Assembly (NCBI GenBank): GCA_947498125.1
Contig: CANMJH010000001.1
Coordinates: forward strand, 310,001 to 374,000
Origin: an uncultured Nioella sp.
Lineage (GTDB): Bacteria; Pseudomonadota; Alphaproteobacteria; Rhodobacterales; Rhodobacteraceae
Length of the DNA: 64,000 nucleotides
Direction of reading: 5' to 3'
The notes under the pieces were generated by a model. That model was not told the DNA's origin. It ran no database searches and saw only the letters and a list, made by a program, of their open reading frames with translations. A program made the translations under genes and the position numbers. Every line of letters begins with the position of its first letter. The first letter of the stretch is position 1. Of this stretch, positions 57,502 through 64,000 are shown in pieces.

Positions 57502-58734
57502 ATGGATTTTGAAATGAGCCCTAAGGCGCGCGATTATTGCGACCGGCTAGAGGCGTTCATGGACAAGCACGTCTATCCAAATGAACCTGTCTATCAGCAA
57601 CAACTGAAAGACATGGGTTACGGGGTCGAGCAATGGGAAAACTGGGGCGGCGTTCCGCTTATCGAAGAGTTGAAGCCAAAAGCGCAGGCTGAGGGGCTTT
57701 GGAACCTCTTTCTGCCCGAAAGCCGCCGGGGTCCGGGGCTGACCAATCTGGAATATTCGCCGCTTTGCGAGATCATGGGCCGCGCGCCGTGGTCGGCTGA
57801 AATCTTTAACTGCTCGGCGCCCGATACCGGCAATATGGAAACGCTGGAACGCTTCGGCACAGAAGAACAGAAACGCGAATGGATGGATCCGCTTCTTCGC
57901 GGTGAAATTCGGTCGTGTTTTTCCATGACTGAGCCTGATGTCGCCTCATCGGACGCGCGCAATATCAGTCTGACCATCACGCGTGAGGGCGATGAATATG
58001 TGATCAACGGGCGTAAATGGTGGACGTCCGGATCGGGCGACTCGCGCTGTAAGCTGTTCATTGTTATGGGGAAAACTGACCCTGATGGGGAAGATCCCTA
58101 TCGTCAGCAAAGCATGATCCTTGTGCCTCGCGATACGCCGGGCCTGACCATCAAACGGATGACACCGGTTTTTGGCTTTTCCGATGCCCCGCATGGGCAC
58201 GGGGAAATCTTATACGACAATGTCCGCGTGCCGATCAGCAATATCCTGCTGGGCGAAGGCCGCGGATTTGAAATCGCGCAAGGACGGCTTGGCCCTGGCC
58301 GCATCCATCACTGCATGCGCATGATCGGTCAGGCCGAAGTGGCATTGGAAAAGATGTGCCGACGCGTTGTGGACCGTCACCCGTTCGGCAAACCTTTGTC
58401 GGATCAAGGCGTTGTACGGGGATGGATTGCTCAGTCCCGTATGCTGATCGATCAGGCGCGTCTTTTGACGCTCAATGCTGCTGACCGGATGGATAAAGTT
58501 GGCAATAAAGAAGCCCGCAAAGAGATTGGCATGATCAAAGTGGTCGCCCCCAATATGGCGGCCCAGGTGATCGATTGGGCCATTCAAGCCCATGGCGCAG
58601 CAGGGGTCTCAAGCGATTTCGGCCTGTCCTACGCCTATGCCCGTGCGCGCGCCATCCGGCTGGCCGACGGCCCCGATGAGGTTCACGCGAACCAAATCGC
58701 GCGTCTTGAACTCAAAAAATACATCAACCGATAG
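57502..58734 (+). CDS. Acyl-CoA dehydrogenase, ACAD10/11-like
   Basis: A 410-residue flavoprotein dehydrogenase. The FAD/acyl-CoA parts are [52 protein letters not shown], and the end block [40 protein letters not shown]. The last block and the long N-terminal part resemble the ACAD10/11 group, whose animal members handle 4-hydroxyacyl-CoA with a fused kinase. No kinase is encoded here. The start is 45 bases after the SDR gene with a good AGGAG. The acyl chain is unknown. Confidence 0.9.
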   Translation: MDFEMSPKARDYCDRLEAFMDKHVYPNEPVYQQQLKDMGYGVEQWENWGGVPLIEELKPKAQAEGLWNLFLPESRRGPGLTNLEYSPLCEIMGRAPWSAEIFNCSAPDTGNMETLERFGTEEQKREWMDPLLRGEIRSCFSMTEPDVASSDARNISLTITREGDEYVINGRKWWTSGSGDSRCKLFIVMGKTDPDGEDPYRQQSMILVPRDTPGLTIKRMTPVFGFSDAPHGHGEILYDNVRVPISNILLGEGRGFEIAQGRLGPGRIHHCMRMIGQAEVALEKMCRRVVDRHPFGKPLSDQGVVRGWIAQSRMLIDQARLLTLNAADRMDKVGNKEARKEIGMIKVVAPNMAAQVIDWAIQAHGAAGVSSDFGLSYAYARARAIRLADGPDEVHANQIARLELKKYINR

Positions 58735-58746
58735 GATAACCAAAAG

Positions 58747-59619
58747 ATGCCAACACCTTCCAAAATCGGTTTCATTGGACTCGGCCAGATGGGCGAACCG
58801 ATGTGTGCCTTTATTGCCAAAGGCACCACGCCAGTGATCTGCTACGACCGTGTGCCGGGCCTTGCCCCGGCAGGCGCCACAGAAGCAGCCTCGCTGAGCG
58901 ATGTGATCTCGGAGGCAGATACCGTCTTTCTCTCTCTCCCAGACGGTAAGATTGTGAATGCAGTCGCCTCCGAGATTGCAGCTCTGCCCGATGTCGCGGG
59001 CAAAGTGATCATTGATATGTCGACCATCGGCCCGGCCGCCGCAAAAGAAGCAGCGGCCGCGATCACCGGCGCTGGCATGACCTATATTGATGCCCCCGTC
59101 AGTGGCGGGCGTCAGGGCGCGCTGAAGGCGTCGATCACCATTATTTGGTCGGGGTCAAAGGCGGAAATGGCGCGCCATCAGCTGATCCTCGACCTCTTTA
59201 GCAAAAACACGTTCCATGTTGGGGACGAGCCGGGGCAGGGCCAAGCGGTTAAGCTGCTGAATAACTTCCTGTCCGCCACAGCCATGGCAGCAAGTTCCGA
59301 AGCAGTTTTGTTTGGCCTCTCCCACGGGGTCGAGATGAAAACCATCATCGATGTTGTGAAGGTTTCCACCGGCAATAACACCGCGATTGAGGACAAATTC
59401 CCCAACCGCATCCTTCCGGGCACCTATGATGCGGGCTTCTTTGCTGAGCTGCTGAATAAAGATGTGCGGCTTTATAACGAGTTCGTCCGTGAGGCTGGCA
59501 CGTCGAACCTAATGGGCGAGCGTGTGGCCGAGATCTGGAACCTTGTCGAGGACACGTTGCCCCCGCAATCGGATTTCACTCGCGTCTTCGAAGTTCTTGA
59601 ACAAAGGAAGACAACGTGA
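58747..59619 (+). CDS. Beta-hydroxyacid dehydrogenase (3-hydroxyisobutyrate dehydrogenase family)
   Basis: A 290-residue NAD(P)-dependent enzyme. The Rossmann motif FIGLGQMGEPMC, the substrate region DAPVSGGRQGALKASITIIWSG, and the catalytic Lys and Asn in QAVKLLNNFLSATAMAAS are all seen. Members oxidise 3-hydroxyisobutyrate, tartronate semialdehyde, glutamate-semialdehyde-like or other beta-hydroxyacids. It overlaps the CoA transferase start by 4 bases. Confidence 0.9.
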   Translation: MPTPSKIGFIGLGQMGEPMCAFIAKGTTPVICYDRVPGLAPAGATEAASLSDVISEADTVFLSLPDGKIVNAVASEIAALPDVAGKVIIDMSTIGPAAAKEAAAAITGAGMTYIDAPVSGGRQGALKASITIIWSGSKAEMARHQLILDLFSKNTFHVGDEPGQGQAVKLLNNFLSATAMAASSEAVLFGLSHGVEMKTIIDVVKVSTGNNTAIEDKFPNRILPGTYDAGFFAELLNKDVRLYNEFVREAGTSNLMGERVAEIWNLVEDTLPPQSDFTRVFEVLEQRKTT

Positions 59620-60788
59620 GCTTTGAACGCCCTTATGAGGGCCTGAAAGTTGTCGATTTAAGCCAGGGGTTGGCCGGTCCTTATTGTGGGATGATGATGG
59701 CCCAACAGGGCGCTGACGTCATCAAGGTTGAGCCTGCCTTTGGGGATTGGGCACGCAATATCGGTGAAGTTGTGGGCCAGCATTCGGCCTATTCCATCGT
59801 TGCCAATATGGGCAAACGCGCGGTCAGTCTGAACCTCAAATCCCCCGAGGCGCAAGAGATCACGTATAAGATGATCGCTGATGCAGACGTGTTCATTGAA
59901 GGCTACCGTCCGGGTGTCGCCGCGCGGCTTGGTTTTGGCTATGACAAGCTGTCCGAAATGAACCCCTCGCTGATCTACATCTCGATCTCGGGCTATGGTC
60001 AAAGCGGCCCAATGCGTGACCGCCCGGCGATGGACCCGATGTTGCAGGCCTTTAGCGGCTTCGTGTCGGAAAATACCGGCCTTGACGGCATCTCGCATCA
60101 CACGCCGGTCAGCTATTTTGACATGGCGACGGGGCTTTACGCCTCTTACGCGCTGGCCGGGGCGCTTTATGCGCGCCGCGATCACGCCAAGGGTCGCAAG
60201 ATGGATTTCACATTGATGGAAGGCGCCGCTGCCATTCAGGCCGTTCGGCTTTTATCGGGCTACCGCACGGGGCCGCGCAAAGCCTCAACCGCGCCGGGTG
60301 GCACGTTCCAAACCAAAGATGGTTATATTCAGATCAACATCGTGCGCGACCGGGAATTTGCCAAGTTTTGCAAGCTCTTGAAGTTGGATGATCTGTGGGA
60401 GCAGACGCAGCTCCACACGATTGCCGGCCGTCTGCAACAGATCGATTACCTCAACAATTACGTGCGCGGAATAACCATTAATTGGAAGTCGCAGGAGCTG
60501 TCAGACCTGCTGAGCAGTGAAGACCTGCAAAACGAGGTTGTCCAATCCTACCGCGAGTTTGTCGCCCATCCGCAAGCCAAAGAAATCGGCGTATTTGCAT
60601 GGCTGGAACAAGCGGGCAGTGACGATCCATGGCCTGTTCCCAATATCCCGGGCCTTCCGGATTTCACCGTTGGTGAAGTGCTCGCGCAATCGCCCACGGT
60701 TGGGCAGCACACGCGTAGCGTGCTGCAGGATCTGGGCTTTGACACCCCTGAAATAGACCGGCTCTACGCCGAAAATATCGTGGCCTAA
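59616..60788 (+). CDS. CaiB/BaiF family (class III) CoA transferase
   Basis: A 390-residue CoA transferase. The family parts are VVDLSQGLAGPYCGMMMAQQGADVIKVEP, VNMGKRAVSLNLKSPEAQ-type sequence and SISGYGQSGPMRDRPAMD. The catalytic aspartate is Asp169 in TPVSYFDMATGLYASYALAGAL, the same position as in formyl-CoA transferase. It would move CoA from one acid to another to activate the substrate for beta-oxidation. The start is a GTG at 59616, overlapping the preceding stop. Confidence 0.92.
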   Translation: MSFERPYEGLKVVDLSQGLAGPYCGMMMAQQGADVIKVEPAFGDWARNIGEVVGQHSAYSIVANMGKRAVSLNLKSPEAQEITYKMIADADVFIEGYRPGVAARLGFGYDKLSEMNPSLIYISISGYGQSGPMRDRPAMDPMLQAFSGFVSENTGLDGISHHTPVSYFDMATGLYASYALAGALYARRDHAKGRKMDFTLMEGAAAIQAVRLLSGYRTGPRKASTAPGGTFQTKDGYIQINIVRDREFAKFCKLLKLDDLWEQTQLHTIAGRLQQIDYLNNYVRGITINWKSQELSDLLSSEDLQNEVVQSYREFVAHPQAKEIGVFAWLEQAGSDDPWPVPNIPGLPDFTVGEVLAQSPTVGQHTRSVLQDLGFDTPEIDRLYAENIVA

Positions 60789-60800
60789 AGGAGAAACCCC

Positions 60801-61181
60801 ATGGATGAAAACTACTTCAAAACCGGCCTCGAAAACCGCAAAAAAGTTGTCGGCGCTGAGTATGTCGAAAAGAACCTTGCAGCGGCGGATGATTTCTCGC
60901 GGCCTTTCCAAGAGGCGATGACAGCGTGGTGCTGGGGCTTTGGTTGGGGCGATGACGCCATTGATCATAAGACACGCTCGCTGATGAACCTCGCGATGAT
61001 CGGTGCGCTTGGCAAAATGAACGAGTGGGAAATCCACTGCCGCGGCGCAATCAAAAACGGCGCGACCGTCGATGAGATCCGGGCCGCCGTGCATATCATC
61101 GCCATTTATTGCGGCGTCCCGCAGGGGCTTGAATGCTTCCGCCACGCCCGAAAAGTCCTTGAAGAGCAGGGCATGCTGTGA
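60801..61181 (+). CDS. Carboxymuconolactone decarboxylase family protein
   Basis: A 126-residue protein of the CMD/AhpD superfamily, with DHKTRSLMNLAMIGALGKMNEWEIHCRGAIKNGATVDEIRAAVHIIAIYCG as the core. A single Cys (IHCRGA) is in the place of the CMD motif, and the AhpD CxxC pair is not present. The first 40 residues are helical. It may act on a lactone intermediate or be a hydratase/decarboxylase of another kind. It begins 12 bases after the CoA transferase. Confidence 0.85.
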   Translation: MDENYFKTGLENRKKVVGAEYVEKNLAAADDFSRPFQEAMTAWCWGFGWGDDAIDHKTRSLMNLAMIGALGKMNEWEIHCRGAIKNGATVDEIRAAVHIIAIYCGVPQGLECFRHARKVLEEQGML

Positions 61182-61191
61182 AGGATTCACA

Positions 61192-62652
61192 ATGACGACG
61201 CTGGACAAATATTATATCGGCGGGGCTTGGCTGGCCTCGGATGGCGGCACGCCGTTTCCGATTCTGAACCCTGCCACAGAAGACCAGATTGGCTGGGTCG
61301 TTTTGGGGACAAGCGCGGATGTTGATAGGGCCGTGGCCGCCGCGACAGAGGCGTTTGAGGGGTTCTCGAAAACGCCAAAATCGGAACGGATGGCCCTTTT
61401 GCGCAAGCTGCAAGGGATCATTGAGGCCCGACAGGATGAGCTGGGTGATGCGATCAGCGCTGAAATGGGCGCGCCCATTACGCTGGCCCGCAGCGCCCAA
61501 GCAGGATGCGGTCATCGCCACGCCGGTGCTTTTATTGCCGCGCTTGAAGAACTGCAGGAGCAAGAGACCCTGCCAAATGGCGATATCATCTATCGCGAAC
61601 CCATTGGGGTCTGCGGTCTGATCACGCCTTGGAACTGGCCCATCAACCAGATTGCGCAAAAGGTTTTGCCCGCATTGGCAGTTGGTGCAACATGTGTGTT
61701 GAAGCCATCAGAACATACGCCCCTTTCTGCAGCTTTGTTTGCCGAGTTTGTGCATGAGGCGGGCTATCCCGCTGGCGTGTTCAACCTTGTCTTTGGGGAT
61801 GGTCCAACGGTCGGCAGTGCCTTGTCACGGCATCCTGATGTGGCGATGATGTCGTTCACCGGCTCAACCCGCGCGGGCGCGTTCGTCTCAAAAGACAGCG
61901 CCGACACAGTCAAACGCGTCACGCTTGAGCTTGGCGGAAAATCCCCGAACCTGATCTTTGCAGATGCAGATCTTGAGGCTGTCGTCCCGGCATCGGTCAA
62001 TCGCTGTTTCCTCAACACAGGGCAGGGTTGTAACGCTCCAACCCGGATGTTGGTTGAGCGCAGCATTTATGATCAGGTCGTAAAAATGGCCGCCGAAACG
62101 GCCGCTGCTAAAGAGGTCGGAGACCCAGCCAAAGAAGGCCCCCATATCGGGCCGCTTTTTGACCGGATGCAGTTCGACCGCGTTCAATCCATGATCCAGC
62201 TTGGCCTTGATGAGGGCGCACGCCTGATTGCGGGCGGTCTTGGCCGGCCAGATGGCTTTGACAAAGGATGGTATGTGAAGCCAACGGTTTTTGCAGATGT
62301 GTCAAACGACATGCGCATCGCACAGGAAGAGATCTTTGGTCCCGTCCTTTGCATCATTCCTTTTGAGGATGAAGACGACGCGCTGCGCATTGCTAATGAC
62401 ACCGAATTTGGGTTGGCAGCGTACGTTCAGACCGGCAGTGCCGCGCGGGCGCGCCGGGTTGTTGCGGGGCTGCGCGCGGGCAACGTTGCTGTTAACGGCC
62501 AAGGCACCGCCTATGGCGCACCATTTGGGGGCTATAAGTTGTCTGGGAATGGGCGCGAAGGCGGACCGATTGGCCTTGAGGAATATCTCGAAATCAAAAC
62601 CTCTCCGTCGCTTGATGCGATGGAGGCGGCGGGCAAGTTCACACAGCCCTAA
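61192..62652 (+). CDS. NAD(P)-dependent aldehyde dehydrogenase
   Basis: A 486-residue ALDH. The cofactor part GVCGLITPWNWPINQIAQKVLPAL, MSFTGSTRAGAFV, the general base Glu in LELGGKSPNLIFADA and the nucleophile Cys in NTGQGCNAPTRM are visible, then EIFGPVLCIIPFEDEDDALRIANDTEFGL. It should oxidise the aldehyde made by the GMC enzyme. It starts 10 bases after the previous gene at ATG 61192; an in-frame start further up lies inside the CMD-like gene. Confidence 0.94.
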   Translation: MTTLDKYYIGGAWLASDGGTPFPILNPATEDQIGWVVLGTSADVDRAVAAATEAFEGFSKTPKSERMALLRKLQGIIEARQDELGDAISAEMGAPITLARSAQAGCGHRHAGAFIAALEELQEQETLPNGDIIYREPIGVCGLITPWNWPINQIAQKVLPALAVGATCVLKPSEHTPLSAALFAEFVHEAGYPAGVFNLVFGDGPTVGSALSRHPDVAMMSFTGSTRAGAFVSKDSADTVKRVTLELGGKSPNLIFADADLEAVVPASVNRCFLNTGQGCNAPTRMLVERSIYDQVVKMAAETAAAKEVGDPAKEGPHIGPLFDRMQFDRVQSMIQLGLDEGARLIAGGLGRPDGFDKGWYVKPTVFADVSNDMRIAQEEIFGPVLCIIPFEDEDDALRIANDTEFGLAAYVQTGSAARARRVVAGLRAGNVAVNGQGTAYGAPFGGYKLSGNGREGGPIGLEEYLEIKTSPSLDAMEAAGKFTQP

Positions 62653-62664
62653 AGGACCAAACCC

Positions 62665-63858
62665 ATGCTCGATGCCTATATCTATGACGGGATCCGTAGC
62701 CCGTTCGGCCGCCATGGCGGCGCCCTATCTGCGCGGCGGCCTGATGATCTGATGGCGGATGTGATCCGCGCGTTGATGGCGCGCAGCGACCTGCCTTGGG
62801 ATTTGGTGGAAGACGTGGTTTTGGGAAATGTCTGCCAATCGGGCGAAGACAGCCGCAATATGGCACGGTTTTCGGCCTTGATGGCGGGTTTGCCCGAAAG
62901 CGCAGGCGCGCAAACGGTAAACCGGCTGTGTGGATCGTCCATGTCTGCGGCTTTGGACGTGGCCCGCGCTGTGCATTCAGGGGGCGGCGATTTGTTTGTT
63001 GCGGGCGGCGTTGAAAGTATGACGCGCGCCCCCTTTGTGCTGGCCAAATCGCAATCCGCGTTCTCGCGGCAATCCGAAATCCACGACGCGACAGCAGGAA
63101 AACCTTTTCCAAACAAAGCGTTCGGTGCTGCATTTGGCACAGATAACATGCCGCAGACAGCCGAAAACCTGGCGGAAGAGTTTCAGATTTCCCGCGAAGC
63201 GTGCGATGAATTTGCCTTTGGCAGTCAGCAAAAGTTTGAGGCCGCGCGGGCGGATGGCTTTTTTAAGGGTGAGATCACGCCCATTGAGATCAAAACCCGA
63301 AAAGCGGTTTCGCTGGTTGACGCCGATGAACATCCGCGCCCCGGCACGCCGCTTGAAAAACTGGCCAGCCTGCGCACGCTTTTTGACGGCGGCGTGGTGA
63401 CGGCGGCCAATGCCTCGGGCATCAATGATGGGGCGGCTGCCCTTGCAATTGGACGGGCCGGGCTGGGCCAGGCGCGGGCGCAAATTTTGTCCGGCGCGGT
63501 TTCAGGCGTTGCGCCCCGCGTTATGGGGATCGGGCCTGCCTATGCCATTCCCAAAGCGCTTGAGCGGGCCGGGTTAACTCTTGCTGACATGGACGTAATT
63601 GAAATCAACGAGGCCTTTGCTTCGCAGGTTTTGGCTTGCTGTAAGGCTCTGGATCTTGTTCCGAATGATGCGCGGGTAAACCCAAACGGCGGCGCGATTG
63701 CCGTTGGGCATCCTCTGGGCGCATCGGGCGCGCGGATCATCCTGACCGGGCTGCGGCAGCTTGAACGGACCGGCGGGCGTTATGCCTGTCTGTCCATGTG
63801 CATCGGCTTTGGGCAGGGCATCGCGATGATTATTGAACGGTTGGACGAGGGTAAATGA
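62665..63858 (+). CDS. Acetyl-CoA acyltransferase (thiolase)
   Basis: A 397-residue thiolase. The nucleophile Cys is in TVNRLCGSSMSAALDVARA (about residue 90), the His in VGHPLGASGARI, and the second Cys in LSMCIGFGQGIAM. The last motif is normally CIGGGQG, and one Gly is Phe here. It would release acetyl-CoA or succinyl-CoA at the end of the pathway. Its stop overlaps the next start (ATGA). Confidence 0.94.
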   Translation: MLDAYIYDGIRSPFGRHGGALSARRPDDLMADVIRALMARSDLPWDLVEDVVLGNVCQSGEDSRNMARFSALMAGLPESAGAQTVNRLCGSSMSAALDVARAVHSGGGDLFVAGGVESMTRAPFVLAKSQSAFSRQSEIHDATAGKPFPNKAFGAAFGTDNMPQTAENLAEEFQISREACDEFAFGSQQKFEAARADGFFKGEITPIEIKTRKAVSLVDADEHPRPGTPLEKLASLRTLFDGGVVTAANASGINDGAAALAIGRAGLGQARAQILSGAVSGVAPRVMGIGPAYAIPKALERAGLTLADMDVIEINEAFASQVLACCKALDLVPNDARVNPNGGAIAVGHPLGASGARIILTGLRQLERTGGRYACLSMCIGFGQGIAMIIERLDEGK

Positions 63859-64000
63859 TGAGCGATTTTGTACGGATCGAACGAGACGGCGATATTGGCC
63901 TTATTTGCCTGACCAAACCGCCAGTAAATGCCCTTGGCGTGGCCTTGCGAAGCGCGACCTATGACGCTGTGCAAACATTGCTGGCCGACGATAGCGTTAC
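63855..64000 (+). CDS. Enoyl-CoA hydratase family protein (3' partial)
   Basis: Only the first 48 codons are in the window: (M)MSDFVRIERDGDIGLICLTKP and PVNALGVALRSATYDAVQTL. The ICLTKPPVNALG pattern is the N-terminus of crotonase-fold proteins, probably of the trifunctional enoyl-CoA hydratase/3-hydroxyacyl-CoA dehydrogenase type, because thiolase partners are common. The ATG at 63858 is an alternative start. It continues the same operon beyond the right edge. Confidence 0.8.
   Translation, partial: MMSDFVRIERDGDIGLICLTKPPVNALGVALRSATYDAVQTLLADDSV

Overview
The window reads as a chromosomal segment of an alphaproteobacterium of the order Rhodobacterales (Roseobacter group). The signs are an adjacent sciP-ctrA pair, an usg gene, a DUF2849-cysI-cysH-DUF934 sulfite operon next to an Lrp-type regulator, the yceD-rpmF-plsX-fabH-ihfA-merR block, a double-length dCTP deaminase and an alphaproteobacterial LexA box (GTTC-N7-GTTC). 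No rRNA, insertion sequence, phage gene or CRISPR array was seen. Genes are packed tightly and no gap between supported genes exceeds 300 bases. The first and last genes run off the window.

Region 1 (1-3190) is a four-gene plus-strand operon: a membrane di-iron hydroxylase of the sterol desaturase/fatty acid hydroxylase superfamily, a PanB-like protein that has lost most catalytic residues, an FAD ferredoxin reductase and a [2Fe-2S] ferredoxin. It looks like an oxygenase with its own electron chain and an unknown substrate. Region 2 (3283-10236) holds mnmA, the cell-cycle pair sciP-ctrA, ligA, recG, and a 40-residue single-helix membrane protein gene preceded by a full CtrA box and a LexA box. 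That gene is the most interesting small element of the window. Region 3 (10450-25554) is housekeeping: an IscU-like protein, hisI, gluQ, trmFO, two DoxX-like membrane proteins, gyrA, usg, dsbB, a YqaA protein, a tungstate importer (tupBCA), an acidic 11-residue-repeat protein, infC (apparent ATA start codon) and an EthD-like protein.

Region 4 (25639-30328) is assimilatory sulfate reduction: ferredoxin-NADP reductase, DUF934, APS reductase, sulfite reductase, DUF2849 and a divergent Lrp/AsnC regulator. Region 5 (30347-47663) holds a hydrolase-OsmC fusion, a methyltransferase, dcd, tRNA-Pro(GGG), the merR-ihfA-fabH-plsX-rpmF-yceD block, bamE, msrB, an OlsB-like acyltransferase, tyrS, anmK, a cupin, a MEKHLA protein, eno, a DMT exporter, and a MarR regulator with a deiodinase-like thioredoxin-fold protein.

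Region 6 (47660-64000) is one large catabolic unit: a divergent LysR regulator and at least 13 co-directional, mostly overlapping genes. They encode a family-5 ABC importer (binding protein, two permeases, fused double ATPase), a GMC oxidoreductase, an enolase-superfamily racemase/dehydratase, an SDR, an acyl-CoA dehydrogenase of the ACAD10/11 type, a beta-hydroxyacid dehydrogenase, a CaiB-type CoA transferase, a carboxymuconolactone decarboxylase-like protein, an aldehyde dehydrogenase, a thiolase and the start of an enoyl-CoA hydratase. The set suggests import of an alcohol- or polyol-bearing compound, oxidation to an acid, CoA activation and beta-oxidation. The substrate cannot be read from the sequence.
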